Shown here: positions 32,488-41,071 of the stretch, one piece after another
Position numbering within the stretch: the first letter of the stretch is position 1
Layout: each line of letters starts with the position of its first letter
NCBI RefSeq assembly: GCF_000243395.2
Contig: NZ_CM001484.1
Location: 4,233,450-4,297,449 of the forward strand
Source of the DNA: Saccharomonospora glauca K62
GTDB taxonomy: Bacteria > Actinomycetota > Actinomycetes > Mycobacteriales > Pseudonocardiaceae
Direction of reading: 5' to 3'
DNA length: 64,000 bases
Made by a program: the position numbers and the translations under genes
Notes under the pieces: model-generated
The model's database searches: none
The model's input: the letters and a program-made list of their open reading frames with translations, nothing else
Told to the model about the DNA's origin: nothing

Positions 32488-35022
32488 TCACGTGAGCGTG
32501 CGCGGGCGGACGGCGTTGGCCCGGTCGACCAGGGCGATCCGGGTCTGCGAGTCGTCCGCCAACCGCGCCAGCGTGCGGTAGCGACGTTCCAGGGCGAACC
32601 GCAGGTCGCGTTCGGCCAGTGGGGTGCCGAGGATCGTGCCGCCCTGATTGGGCCGCTGCCCCGACCGCAACCACTCGAAGGCCGCCTCCAGCACCTCCGC
32701 CTCCAAACGCGTCCGGCGTTCGACGTCGAGGTCTAAACGATCGAGCTGCTCGGCGGCCTGTACGAGTTCGGCCTCGGTGAGCTGGTGCGGGCCGTCCACG
32801 AACTGAGTCTTGATCTTGATGGCCGCGACCTGCGCGGCCACGTGGTGCGTCGACGACGCGGGCACCGACTCCAGCACCTCGATGGCGCTGCGGCGACCGC
32901 CCTGCGCCAGGTACACCCGCGCGAGCCCGAAGGCGGCGCTGACGTAGGAGTGGTCGGTACGCCACACCAGCTCGTACAACCGCGACGCCTTGAAGTAGTC
33001 CCCCACCGCCTCGGCGCTCACGGCCAGGGCCAGCTTGGGCGCGATCTCGCCCGGAAGCTCGTCGTACACGGCCTCGAATGCCACGTTGGCCACCCTCGGG
33101 CGCCCACCGGCGAGTTCGATCAACCCCTTGTACCAGTCGACCCGCCAGTCGTGCGGGAAGCCCGACTTGATGGCGAGGTACTGCGCGGCCTGCAGCTGCC
33201 GGTGTGCTTCCGCGAGTTCACCCAACTCGATGCGGGCCCTGACGATCCGAAGCCGAACCTCGATCGACTCCCTCGGCGCGTTCTTCAACGCCGTGATCGC
33301 GGTCTGGGGCCCCGCCGACAGCAGCGTGGCCAACACCCCCGCGCCGGGGTCGTCGGTGTCCACCTGGGGAATGGGCAGCCCCGCGACCACCTCGTTCGGG
33401 TCCGGCAGCGGGGGACGCCCACCGCGTTCGGGGACCACCAGGTTGACGCCGAACGTGTTGGTCTCGGGCCCGAACACCCTGGACGCGCCCGGTCGCGGTT
33501 TGCCGGTACCCATCGCGAGGATCTCGCGCAGCACGCCCATGAGCTGGTCGGCCATGTCCTCGGCGGAGAGGAACCGGCGGTCGGGATCGGCGTGCGTAGC
33601 CCTACGCAGGAACCGGTAGTAGCTGTCGAAGAGCTTGAACAGCGGGACCTCGTCCCTGCTGGGCAACGTGGTCTTGTACTTGCTGGTGTAGCCGGTGAAC
33701 TCGAAGCTCAGCACCGCCAGCGTGCGCCCGACGGTGAACAGGTCCGACGCGACGGAGGCACCGTGGGTGGCCAACTCCGGAGCGCTGTAACCGCTGGTGA
33801 AAAACAGCGGGCTCTCGTAGTCGTCCATGCGGCGCACGGCACCGAGGTCGATCAGCTTGAGCTGTTCGCGCGTCTGGATGACGTTGTCGGGCTTGAGGTC
33901 GCAGTACAGCAGGCCCTGGTTGTGGAGGTATCCCAACGCCGGAAGGATCTCCAACCCGTAGGCGATGACCTGCGCGATCGGCAGCGGCTCGGCACGGCCG
34001 CTGCGCCGGTGGTGCTCCAACGCGAGCTGCCGCAGCGACTGCCCGCCGACGTACTCCATCACGATGTAGCCGACGGAGTTGCCGGTGTCCGGGTCGGGAT
34101 GCTCGACGAAGTTGTAGATCTTGACGATGTTGGGGTGCTCGACCTCGGCGAGGAACTTGGTCTCGTTCACCGCCGCGGCGACGGCGTTGGCGTCGCCGGT
34201 GTTGATCAGTCCTTTCAGGACAACCCAGCGTTCGCTGACGTTGTGGTCCTTGGCGAGGTAGATCCAGCCCAGACCGCCGTACGCCAGCGCGCCGTACACC
34301 TCGTACTGGCCGCCCACCATCTCGTGCGGGCGCAGCTTCGGCACGAACGAGTACCGCGTGCCGCACTTGTCGCACGTGCCCTCGGGCGATCCGGGAACAC
34401 CGTCGCGGCTGCGGCCGACCTTCGCACCGCAGTTACCGCAGTAGCGCTTCTCCTCCGAAACGACCGGGTTCTTCAACACCGCCTCGGCCGGGTCCCGGTA
34501 GGGCACGGCCGGGACGTCCACGAGTCCGGCACCGAGCCTGCCCCGGCGGGATTTGCGCGACGACGTTCGACGGGGCCTACCCGGATAGCTTCCCGTGCCC
34601 GTGCCGGTCCCCGTACCCGTCCCGGTTCCGGTCCCCGTGCCGGTGCCCGTCCCGGTGCCGGTGCCGCGCATCGAGATCGGCCCGCTCGTGCTGCGGGGCA
34701 GCACACTTTCCGTGCCGGGATCGGGCAGCTCCTGCGGAGTGCTGGGCTCGGCCGGCGGCTTCGGGGGAGCGATGAAGGTCGTCGCGGGGGCCTTTCCCGC
34801 CAGCACGCTCGTGAGCTGCGGCTCCGGGACCGACGGCCCCGGCTGCTGCGGGGGCCGCGCCGACGGCAGCACGGCGGGTGCTTCGGGCGCCGGACGCGAA
34901 CTCGACGGCTGGGACGGCCTTTGCCCCTTGGGGTACGAGTCCGAGGACGTCTCCGGTTGGCCGGTCGGAACACCGGCCTCGTCCGGCGCGGCATGCCGAG
35001 GACGGCGTTGCTCATCCGACAC
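32488..35022 (-). CDS. pknG: Serine/threonine protein kinase PknG
   Basis: An 844-residue PknG. The order is a long disordered N-terminal region (with a Gly-Thr repeat), a rubredoxin-like metal site (CGNCG...CDKCG), a kinase domain (VVLKGLI with the ATP-binding Lys, YCDLKPDNV, IDLGAV) and a C-terminal TPR domain. PknG phosphorylates the FHA protein GarA/OdhI and so controls glutamate metabolism. The GTG start has GGAGGTAGCA upstream and follows glnH by 18 bp, making the glnX-glnH-pknG operon seen in mycobacteria. The atypical kinase features fit the family. Confidence 0.95.
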   Translation of the reverse strand: MSDEQRRPRHAAPDEAGVPTGQPETSSDSYPKGQRPSQPSSSRPAPEAPAVLPSARPPQQPGPSVPEPQLTSVLAGKAPATTFIAPPKPPAEPSTPQELPDPGTESVLPRSTSGPISMRGTGTGTGTGTGTGTGTGTGTGTGTGSYPGRPRRTSSRKSRRGRLGAGLVDVPAVPYRDPAEAVLKNPVVSEEKRYCGNCGAKVGRSRDGVPGSPEGTCDKCGTRYSFVPKLRPHEMVGGQYEVYGALAYGGLGWIYLAKDHNVSERWVVLKGLINTGDANAVAAAVNETKFLAEVEHPNIVKIYNFVEHPDPDTGNSVGYIVMEYVGGQSLRQLALEHHRRSGRAEPLPIAQVIAYGLEILPALGYLHNQGLLYCDLKPDNVIQTREQLKLIDLGAVRRMDDYESPLFFTSGYSAPELATHGASVASDLFTVGRTLAVLSFEFTGYTSKYKTTLPSRDEVPLFKLFDSYYRFLRRATHADPDRRFLSAEDMADQLMGVLREILAMGTGKPRPGASRVFGPETNTFGVNLVVPERGGRPPLPDPNEVVAGLPIPQVDTDDPGAGVLATLLSAGPQTAITALKNAPRESIEVRLRIVRARIELGELAEAHRQLQAAQYLAIKSGFPHDWRVDWYKGLIELAGGRPRVANVAFEAVYDELPGEIAPKLALAVSAEAVGDYFKASRLYELVWRTDHSYVSAAFGLARVYLAQGGRRSAIEVLESVPASSTHHVAAQVAAIKIKTQFVDGPHQLTEAELVQAAEQLDRLDLDVERRTRLEAEVLEAAFEWLRSGQRPNQGGTILGTPLAERDLRFALERRYRTLARLADDSQTRIALVDRANAVRPRTLT
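34592..34666 (-). repeat. Hexanucleotide repeat coding Gly-Thr in pknG
   Basis: About twelve to thirteen near-copies of a 6-bp unit (ggtgcc-like on the plus strand) encode consecutive Gly-Thr dipeptides in the N-terminal region of PknG. Units differ only at third positions. The frame is kept in every copy gained or lost, so length can vary between strains. Confidence 0.9.
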
Positions 35023-35040
35023 TGCTACCTCCGAAAGGTC

Positions 35041-36009
35041 TCACCGGTACTCGGGCTTGGGCGGGGAGGCGGCCCCCAGGTCCTCGCGCAGCCAACGGTC
35101 GTAACTCTGCTGCCACGCGCCGCCTCGAATCCTCTCCAGCACCGAGTTCACGTAGCGCACCATGTCCTCGTTGCCCTTGGGAATACCGATCCCGTAGTAC
35201 TCCCTGGTGAACCGCTCACCGACGATCTTCGTGCCCTTTCGGTCCTGCGCACGCATGCCCGCGAGGATCGTGTCGTCGGTCGACACCGCCGCGACCTGCC
35301 CCTGCTGGAGCAGCACCAGGCAGTCGGACCAGTCGTTGACGGCCACCGGAATCGGCTTCGCCTCGCTGTTGGCGATGTTCTGCAACGACGTCGAGTCGCG
35401 GGCCGCGCACACCCGCTCGCCCGCGAGGTCCTCAAGCTCGCGCACCTTCGAGTCGGCGTTCACGAGCACGCGCTGCCCCGCCACGTAGTACACCGTGGAG
35501 AAGTTGATCTCCTGGAGACGTTCGCACGTGATGGAGAACGTCCGCACGACGATGTCCACGTCGCCGTTCTTGAGCGCCTCGATCCGCTCGGCGGACGAGA
35601 GGGGCTTGAACTGGATGGCGTCGGGACTTCCGAGGAGGTCCCGCGCGATCTCCCTCGCGATGTCGATGTCGAACCCGCTCAGCTCGTTGGTCTCGGGATC
35701 GGAGAAACCGAAGAGGAACGTGTTCTGGTCGACCCCCACGATCAGCTTTCCCCGCTCCCTGATCTCGGCCATCGTCGAGGAGGGCGGGATGGAGGAGTCG
35801 GGTCGCAGGCTCGCGGTGGGATTGCAACTGTCGTCGCCGGCGTCGGCCGTGTCGAGCTCCGGGTCGATCTCCGTGTTGGCCGGCATCGGTCGTTGCACGG
35901 AGTCGACCGGTGCGGGGTCCACGGGTTGCGCGGTCGTCGAGCAACCCGCCAGTGTCACGGCGAGCAGCGATGCGAGCAGCCCGCCTCGGGTTCGGGTTCG
36001 GGTTGTCAT
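35041..36009 (-). CDS. glnH: Amino-acid-binding lipoprotein GlnH (PknG pathway sensor)
   Basis: A 322-residue solute-binding lipoprotein with lipobox LLAVTLAGCSTT. The SBP_bac_3 domain spans about 85-310 (GKLIVGVDQNTFLFGFSDPETNELSGFDIDIAREIA, DIVVRTFSITCERLQ, WQQSYDRW). In Mycobacterium the orthologue binds aspartate and glutamate and signals through GlnX to PknG, rather than feeding a transporter; no ABC permease genes are here, which agrees. Its ATG overlaps the glnX stop by one base. Confidence 0.94.
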   Translation of the reverse strand: MTTRTRTRGGLLASLLAVTLAGCSTTAQPVDPAPVDSVQRPMPANTEIDPELDTADAGDDSCNPTASLRPDSSIPPSSTMAEIRERGKLIVGVDQNTFLFGFSDPETNELSGFDIDIAREIARDLLGSPDAIQFKPLSSAERIEALKNGDVDIVVRTFSITCERLQEINFSTVYYVAGQRVLVNADSKVRELEDLAGERVCAARDSTSLQNIANSEAKPIPVAVNDWSDCLVLLQQGQVAAVSTDDTILAGMRAQDRKGTKIVGERFTREYYGIGIPKGNEDMVRYVNSVLERIRGGAWQQSYDRWLREDLGAASPPKPEYR

Positions 36010-37406
36010 CAGCGATACTCCCGCAGCCGTTCGCGAATACCGAGTGTGGCGCCGAGCGCGGCGATGATCGACAGCACCGCGTAGCCGGGGGCGAGCAAGG
36101 TGAGCGCGCCACTGGCGGCGGAGGTGTTCTCCGCGAAGTCCCGCCTCGCCGCGTCGATCGACGCCGCGAGTTCGCTGTCGAGATTGGTGAACACCTTGGC
36201 GGGACTGTCATCGTCGTCGTCGCTGATCGCGAGCAGCACCGCCTGCCGGTGCTCCCCGGTCTCGTCGTATTCGCGCACGAGCTCGTGAGCTTCCAGCCAG
36301 GCCACCGCGTGGTCGACCGCGGCGTTCAAGGACTCGCTCGGCCCGGCATGGGCGATAGCCTCCCCGAGGAGCCCGCCGCGCCCGTCGGGACCGGCGAACT
36401 GCCGGAACTGCTCGGTGAAGCCCTGCTCGTACTCCCCGCCCCCGCCACGGGCAACCAGGGCGAGGGTCTCGTCGGCGCGAGCCTGGAGCGCGGCGATACG
36501 CGCCCGGACCAGCCGGTCGGCCTGCTCGGTGCCGTCGTCTCGACCACTGCCCGCGTACACGCCCTGGACGATCAGCGCCACGGCCGTCCACAGCACCAGC
36601 AGTCCCACGGCGGCCGAGGACACCAGGAGACCGATGTTGAAGACGCGGTTCGTCTTTCGCTTCAGATAGACCTGCGCGTAGCCGAGCGCGCCGATGAGGG
36701 CCACCAGTACCACGGCGACGAGCCACGGAAAGCCCGTCACGTCGTCCTGCTCCTCGCCCAGTCTGCGCGCGTTGATGTCGTAGAGCTCCTCCGCCGCGGG
36801 CAGCAGCGTGGAGCGCAGCAGCTCGGAAGCCTCCCGCAGGTAGGCCGCGCCGACGGGATAGCCCTGGCGATCGTTCGCCTTGGCCGTGGCGATGAGACCG
36901 GTGTAGACCGGCAGCTGTCTGCTGAGGATGTCGATCTGCTCGGCGGCCTCGGGGATGCCCGCGGAGTCGGACGCCGCCTTCGCCAATGCCGCACCCGCCT
37001 TGGCGATGTCGGCCGCGTAGCGTTCGCGCAGCGCCTCCGGCTCACTTCCCGGCGTCAGGAACGCCGTGGCGGCCGTGGCTTCGGCGTCCGACAGCGCCCG
37101 GTACACCTCCTGCGCGGCCACGGCGAGCGGCTCCCGGTGTTCGAGGAGCGCGTTCACGCCGTCGTCCCGGCTCTGCATCGACAGGGTGCCGATCAGGCCG
37201 GTGAGCAGCGTAAGCACCACGAGACCGACGCCGATGAGCGAGAACTTGCCCGGCGTCGTGGCCGCCGACCGTGCCATGCCTCGCACCAGCTCGGCGGGAA
37301 GGTCGAGCAGCCCGGCGAGCCCCGCCCTCGGACCGCGGTTCGGCGGTTCCGAGCCAGCGGGCGCCACGGCGGCCTCGGAGCCGCTGCGCGGCACGGTGCT
37401 CGTCAT
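36009..37406 (-). CDS. glnX: Membrane signalling protein GlnX
   Basis: A 465-residue membrane protein from ATG 37406 with GGAGGAACGCG upstream. Helices are near 50-70 (FSLIGVGLVVLTLLTGLIG), 215-237, 250-277 (a longer hydrophobic stretch) and the C-terminus (LAPGYAVLSIIAALGATLG). Two extracytoplasmic helical domains lie between them, as expected for the mycobacterial GlnX that relays amino-acid binding by GlnH to the cytoplasmic kinase PknG. First gene of the operon. Confidence 0.92.
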   Translation of the reverse strand: MTSTVPRSGSEAAVAPAGSEPPNRGPRAGLAGLLDLPAELVRGMARSAATTPGKFSLIGVGLVVLTLLTGLIGTLSMQSRDDGVNALLEHREPLAVAAQEVYRALSDAEATAATAFLTPGSEPEALRERYAADIAKAGAALAKAASDSAGIPEAAEQIDILSRQLPVYTGLIATAKANDRQGYPVGAAYLREASELLRSTLLPAAEELYDINARRLGEEQDDVTGFPWLVAVVLVALIGALGYAQVYLKRKTNRVFNIGLLVSSAAVGLLVLWTAVALIVQGVYAGSGRDDGTEQADRLVRARIAALQARADETLALVARGGGGEYEQGFTEQFRQFAGPDGRGGLLGEAIAHAGPSESLNAAVDHAVAWLEAHELVREYDETGEHRQAVLLAISDDDDDSPAKVFTNLDSELAASIDAARRDFAENTSAASGALTLLAPGYAVLSIIAALGATLGIRERLREYR

Positions 37407-37583
37407 CGCGTTCCTCCACCCAGTCTCGGCACGCGCAAAACCGTATCCGAGATGGCTCGGCCATGAGTGCGGAGTCCGGCAAGAGACCGATGATCGTGCC
37501 ACTGCTGTGATCAGCGCGATCGTCGGACGTGAACTCGCCCGCGGGTCTCGCCCCGAACCGGTCGATCATGAGAGTCTCCACCG

Positions 37584-37994
37584 GTGAGCTACGCGCATTG
37601 GGAGATCGTGCCGACCCGGTGGAAGGACAACGACGTCTACGGGCACGTCAACAACGTCGTTCACTACTCCCTCATGGACACGGTGATCAACAAGTGGTTG
37701 ATCGAACGGGGTGGTCTCGACATCCACGAGGGCGGCGTCATCGGGCTGTGCGTCGAGTCGCACTGCAACTACCACGCCTCGGTGTCGTATCCGGAGAAGG
37801 TGTCCGTGGGGCTGCGGGTGGGACACCTCGGCCGGTCGAGCGTCCGCTACGAGATCGGGCTGCACCGCGAGGACGGCTCGGAGCTGGTGGCGGAGGGGCA
37901 CTTCGTGCACGTCTTCGTCGACCGGGAGACGCGACGCCCCGTGGAGATCCCCGGAAAGCTCCGGGAAGCGTTGCGAACCTTGATGGTCAGCTGA
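37584..37994 (+). CDS. 4-hydroxybenzoyl-CoA-type thioesterase
   Basis: A 136-residue hotdog protein beginning GTG at 37584 (MSYAHWEIVPTRWKDNDVYGHVNNVVHYS). The motif DNDVYGHVNNV, with the conserved Asp and HVNN, marks the FadM/YbgC-type acyl-CoA thioesterases. A soluble enzyme releasing an acid from CoA is expected. It is divergent from glnX and separated from it by about 180 bp. The chain length acted on is unknown. Confidence 0.9.
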   Translation: MSYAHWEIVPTRWKDNDVYGHVNNVVHYSLMDTVINKWLIERGGLDIHEGGVIGLCVESHCNYHASVSYPEKVSVGLRVGHLGRSSVRYEIGLHREDGSELVAEGHFVHVFVDRETRRPVEIPGKLREALRTLMVS

Positions 37995-38020
37995 AGATCC
38001 GGACGACCCTCCCCGTATCC

Positions 38021-38034
38021 TACGACTGGTCGTA
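38021..38034. promoter_or_regulatory. Palindrome upstream of small membrane protein genes
   Basis: TACGAC-TG-GTCGTA lies 17 bp before the start of the next gene and 27 bp after the thioesterase stop. It may be an operator for the membrane protein genes. It overlaps an AT-rich stretch (tatcc...agatatc) that could be the promoter, and is too short for a strong terminator. Confidence 0.45.
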
Positions 38035-38050
38035 GATATCGGGAGGGTCA

Positions 38051-38416
38051 GTGATCAGTGGGTTCGCCGTCGCGGTCGCGGTCTGCGCGCTCGCGGCCGC
38101 CATCTGGAGCTTCGTGCTCGTGGCCGTCAATCGACCCCCCACTCGCTCCCTGCTGTACGGCCTCGCCGCCGTGGAGGCGCTGCTGCTCGTCCAGGTGGTG
38201 ATCTCCGTCGTGCTGCTGATCTCGGGACAGCGGCCCGGCAGCATGGTCACCTTCCTCGTCTACCTGGTCGCGATCCTGCTGGTGCTGCCGCTGGGCACGG
38301 TGTGGGCGCTGGCCGAACGTACTCGATCGAGCACGGCGGTGCTGGGCGTCGCCTGCATCACCGTGCCCGTGTTGATCCTGCGGATGTACCAGGTGTGGGA
38401 GGGCGCGAGTGCCTGA
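38051..38416 (+). CDS. Small four-helix membrane protein
   Basis: A 121-residue protein from GTG 38051 with GGGAGGGTCA before it. Four hydrophobic helices are visible (FAVAVAVCALAAAIWSFVLV, LAAVEALLLVQVVISVVLLI, VTFLVYLVAILLVLPLG, LGVACITVPVLILRM). No motif assigns a function. Its stop lies 8 bp into the next gene, so the two are translationally coupled. It is typical of conserved actinobacterial membrane proteins of unknown role. Confidence 0.82.
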   Translation: MISGFAVAVAVCALAAAIWSFVLVAVNRPPTRSLLYGLAAVEALLLVQVVISVVLLISGQRPGSMVTFLVYLVAILLVLPLGTVWALAERTRSSTAVLGVACITVPVLILRMYQVWEGASA

Positions 38417-38828
38417 GTCCGAGACGACCGCGTCCCGTCCCGCCACCGCGAGCGGTCCGGGACGGGTGCTGATCGCCGTCTACGCGATCTTCGCCATCGG
38501 CGCCACGTCGAGGGCGGTGGCGCAGATCGCCACCCGGTTCGACGAGGCGCCCGTGCCGTACGCGCTGTCCGCGCTCGCCGCCGTGGTGTACATACTCGCC
38601 ACCTTGGCGCTGGCGAAGCACGGAGTCGGCTGGTGGCGCGTCGCCGTGGCGGCCTGCGCCTTCGAGATGACGGGCGTACTCGTGATCGGCACCACCAGCG
38701 TGCTCCTGCCCGACGCCTTCCCCGACGCGACCGTGTGGTCGAACTACGGGATGGGGTATCTCTTCATCCCCCTGGTGCTGCCCGTCTTCGGGCTGCTGTG
38801 GTTGCGCCGTACCGCGCCGAGGCGGTAG
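38409..38828 (+). CDS. Small membrane protein, partner of the preceding gene
   Basis: A 139-residue protein with a hydrophilic first 17 residues and four membrane helices (LIAVYAIFAIGATSRAVAQI, ALSALAAVVYILATLAL, VAVAACAFEMTGVLVIG, FIPLVLPVFGLLWL). It overlaps the upstream membrane gene by 8 bp. No catalytic motif is visible. Co-expression suggests a two-subunit membrane complex; that is inference only. Confidence 0.82.
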   Translation: MPESETTASRPATASGPGRVLIAVYAIFAIGATSRAVAQIATRFDEAPVPYALSALAAVVYILATLALAKHGVGWWRVAVAACAFEMTGVLVIGTTSVLLPDAFPDATVWSNYGMGYLFIPLVLPVFGLLWLRRTAPRR

Positions 38829-38829
38829 G

Positions 38830-39177
38830 TCACCAGAACACCGCGACCCCGATGTTGACCAGCGTCAAGCCGGCGAGGGCGTAGAACACCCCCTGCGCGC
38901 CCTGCGGCTTGCGCCAGACGATGTGCGCGAGCACCAGCACGATCACCGCGACACCGAGCTTGACCGCGATCTTGGTGTTGTTGACGTCGTTGTCCACCAG
39001 CCCGGCCGAGGCGATGCCGGTGAGGGCGAAACCTGTGATGACCTGCGCGCCCGCGCCGGAGAGCATGACCATCCCGTTCGGCGACTGCGCAGCGGTCAGG
39101 CGCATCACCACACCGGCGACGATCAGCGCCATGCCGAGCAGGTGCAAAACGACCAGAATGTCGTAAACGATGTCCAT
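38830..39177 (-). CDS. Small membrane protein behind a BlaI-type operator
   Basis: A 115-residue protein with four hydrophobic segments (ILVVLHLLGMALIVAGVVM, AQVITGFALTGIASAGL, VKLGVAVIVLVLAHIVW, FYALAGLTLVNIGVAVFW). It starts 10 bp downstream of a perfect BlaI-like palindrome and follows the M56 peptidase gene on the same strand, so BlaI-type control is likely. The function is unknown. Confidence 0.82.
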   Translation of the reverse strand: MDIVYDILVVLHLLGMALIVAGVVMRLTAAQSPNGMVMLSGAGAQVITGFALTGIASAGLVDNDVNNTKIAVKLGVAVIVLVLAHIVWRKPQGAQGVFYALAGLTLVNIGVAVFW

Positions 39178-39187
39178 GGCGGCAAGA

Positions 39188-39204
39188 TACTACATGCTGT
39201 AGTA
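39188..39204. promoter_or_regulatory. BlaI/MecI-type operator
   Basis: TACTACA-TGC-TGTAGTA is a perfect 17-bp inverted repeat with the TACA/TGTA core bound by BlaI, MecI and CopY repressors. It lies between the stop of the M56 peptidase gene and the start of the next gene on the same strand, 10 bp before that start. No equivalent site is visible before the blaI-like gene itself. Confidence 0.75.
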
Positions 39205-39205
39205 G

Positions 39206-40102
39206 CTACTGGAGAGGCACAGCGAAGATGCTCGCCGAGGTCGCGAGCGCCACCACCAGCAGCGCACACGCCAGCGGCCACACCACCGGGAACGCCGTCC
39301 GCTCCGGGTGCCGCAACCTGCGGATACGCGCCTCGACGTGCGAGGCTGACCCCGCGACGGCCAACGCCCCGGCCGGGGTCCCCACCGACCCGCTGGCGTG
39401 GAACCGCTCCAACGCGCTCGCCAGCGGCTCCCGGCCGTGCTGCCGGGCCGCCCTGTCGTCGGCGCACATCTCCACGAGCAGCTCGATGGTGGAACACACG
39501 CACGTCAGCACCCGGCTGGACGGCAGCAACCGTCGCAACGCCTGGAACGGCGCGATCACGAGGTCGTGACGCTCCCGCGCGTGGGCGCGTTCGTGCGCGA
39601 GGACGGCGTCCAGCTCCACCTTGCTGAGCAGCCGCCGCGCACCGGCGCTGACCACGATGTGGGGATGCCTGCCCGGCACGCAGTAGGCCACCGCCACCGG
39701 ATGGTCGACCACGAAGGCGTCCGGGTCCGGTTGCGCGACGAGCCGCAGCAACAGGCGATGGCGAGCCCTGGCCCGTGCCGTGCTGTGGAAGCACAGGATC
39801 TGGTTCACCACCAGCCAGGCCCCCAGCAGCAGTCCGGCGGCGACGGCGACCAGGTGCCAGACATCGAGCTCCGCCCACCGCTGCGGCAGGTCGAGCAGAG
39901 CGGGGAAGAAACCCTGACGGAACGGGGCGAGCCCGAACCCGAGCAGGACCCCGACCGTGGAGATCACGAACGTCAAGCCGCTGAGCTGCCACAACACCAG
40001 GGCAGGTCGCGGGTGGGCATGGGTCCAGCGGCTGCGCAACAACCACACCATCACCGCCACGGCGACGGCCGCCGCCGCGACCTGATGCCCCATGAGGCTC
40101 AC
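39206..40102 (-). CDS. M56-family membrane metallopeptidase (BlaR1/MecR1-like)
   Basis: A 298-residue membrane protein. Helices surround a cytoplasmic zinc protease site HERAH (HExxH) within VELDAVLAHERAHARERHDL, with a downstream Glu in ELLVEMCADDRAA. The preceding AYCVPGRHPHIVVSAGARRLL is typical of M56 peptidases. It has no C-terminal penicillin-binding sensor, unlike BlaR1. It starts 4 bp inside the blaI-like gene's end, and is expected to cleave or inactivate that repressor on a signal. Confidence 0.9.
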   Translation of the reverse strand: MSLMGHQVAAAAVAVAVMVWLLRSRWTHAHPRPALVLWQLSGLTFVISTVGVLLGFGLAPFRQGFFPALLDLPQRWAELDVWHLVAVAAGLLLGAWLVVNQILCFHSTARARARHRLLLRLVAQPDPDAFVVDHPVAVAYCVPGRHPHIVVSAGARRLLSKVELDAVLAHERAHARERHDLVIAPFQALRRLLPSSRVLTCVCSTIELLVEMCADDRAARQHGREPLASALERFHASGSVGTPAGALAVAGSASHVEARIRRLRHPERTAFPVVWPLACALLVVALATSASIFAVPLQ

Positions 40103-40485
40103 GTCTGCTCGCCCTGCCGCTCGGCCTCCGGGGCGGACTCCCCGCGAAGCAACGCCTTCCGCAACGCGTCGGCCTCGTCGCTGGTCACCGAGTTCGCGAA
40201 GTGCACCAGCGCGGAACCGCGGTCGCCGCTCAACTCAAGCGCTTCGAGCATCAGCTCGGCGACGTAGGCCTCCCGCCCGGCCGCCGGCCGGTACAGCCAC
40301 GCGCGGCCCTGGCGACTGCGCCGCACGACCCCTTTGTTCGCCAACCGGGTCAGGACCGTCATCACGGTGGTGTAGGCGAGCCCGCGATCACCGAGCGCGG
40401 CGTGAACGGCACGCACGCTGAGAGGTTCGTCGCGTGCCCAGAGCACCTCCATCACCGCACGCTCCAGTTCTCCGAGCCTAGCCAC
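40099..40485 (-). CDS. BlaI/MecI/CopY-family repressor
   Basis: A 128-residue winged-helix regulator from GTG 40485 with AAGGGG upstream; GTG at 40491 is also possible. The family signature is LGELERAVMEVLWARDEPLSVRAVHAAL and LAYTTVMTVLTRLANKGVVRR, followed by a cleavable-type helical tail (AELMLEALELSGDRG). It is coupled (ATGA) to the M56 peptidase gene. Its probable binding site is the palindrome at 39188-39204. Confidence 0.92.
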   Translation of the reverse strand: MARLGELERAVMEVLWARDEPLSVRAVHAALGDRGLAYTTVMTVLTRLANKGVVRRSRQGRAWLYRPAAGREAYVAELMLEALELSGDRGSALVHFANSVTSDEADALRKALLRGESAPEAERQGEQT

Positions 40486-40578
40486 GTCCACCCCTTCGCT
40501 GTCGTTCCGCCGAAGATTGAACCACGACGGGACGATGGTGAGGCAGGTCACCGAACGGGGTGGGGGAGGTTCCAGCAC

Positions 40579-40912
40579 ATGATCACCGTGGCGGCCGAGG
40601 ACTCCGACTCGCTCGTACGCGCACTCGCCGGATCGCACCGCGCCGTCACCGCCCGACAGGAAGCGTGACTCGGCGGACTGGCGCGGTCGGTGTCGGACGG
40701 GGCGAGCATCATCTACGTCCAGGACGTCTTCGTCCACCCGGACTGTCAACGACACGACCTCGGTCGCAGGCTCGTCACGACGCTGCTCGACCATTACCCC
40801 GGTGTCCGGCGGCGCGTCCTGCTCACCGACGCCGAGCCAGGCCAGCGGCCGCGGGTTCACCGAGGCCCACGACCTGAGAACGCCGCTGCGTAGTTTCGTC
40901 AGCTTCCGTTGA
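40579..40912 (+). pseudogene. Broken GNAT acetyltransferase
   Basis: Reads as a short GNAT protein interrupted twice. MITVAAEDSDSLVRALAGSHRAVTARQEA runs into a TGA at 40666-40668; the same frame continues with LARSVSDGASIIYVQDVFVHPDCQRHDLGRRLV and LLTDAEP, containing the acetyl-CoA loop. The frame then shifts near 40830-40850 to give GFTEAHDLRTPLRSFVSFR, the typical end of this family. Two independent lesions make sequencing error less likely. It marks the left edge of the accessory stretch. Confidence 0.75.
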
Positions 40913-40964
40913 GCCTCCCCGCGAGCGCACAGGCCGGGACGGACGGAACTTCCACGCACGACGA

Positions 40965-41004
40965 AAGACCGTCCATACCCCTCCCCCCGAAGAGTGACGG
41001 TCTT
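40965..41004. repeat. Inverted repeat AAGACCGTC...GACGGTCTT
   Basis: A 9-bp perfect inverted repeat with 22-base loop lies about 67 bp before the toxin-like gene. It may be an operator or hairpin between the broken acetyltransferase and the toxin gene. The evidence is the symmetry alone. Confidence 0.4.
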
Positions 41005-41071
41005 CCAAAGAGCCGACCAACCCAGCGGCTCGATGCGAAGATCTCCGCGCATTCGAGCATCTGGGGAGTCA

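Noticed and set aside
34592-34666. The hexamer repeat in pknG as a CRISPR or intergenic repeat
   Set aside because: It is in frame inside a clearly coding gene and encodes Gly-Thr dipeptides.
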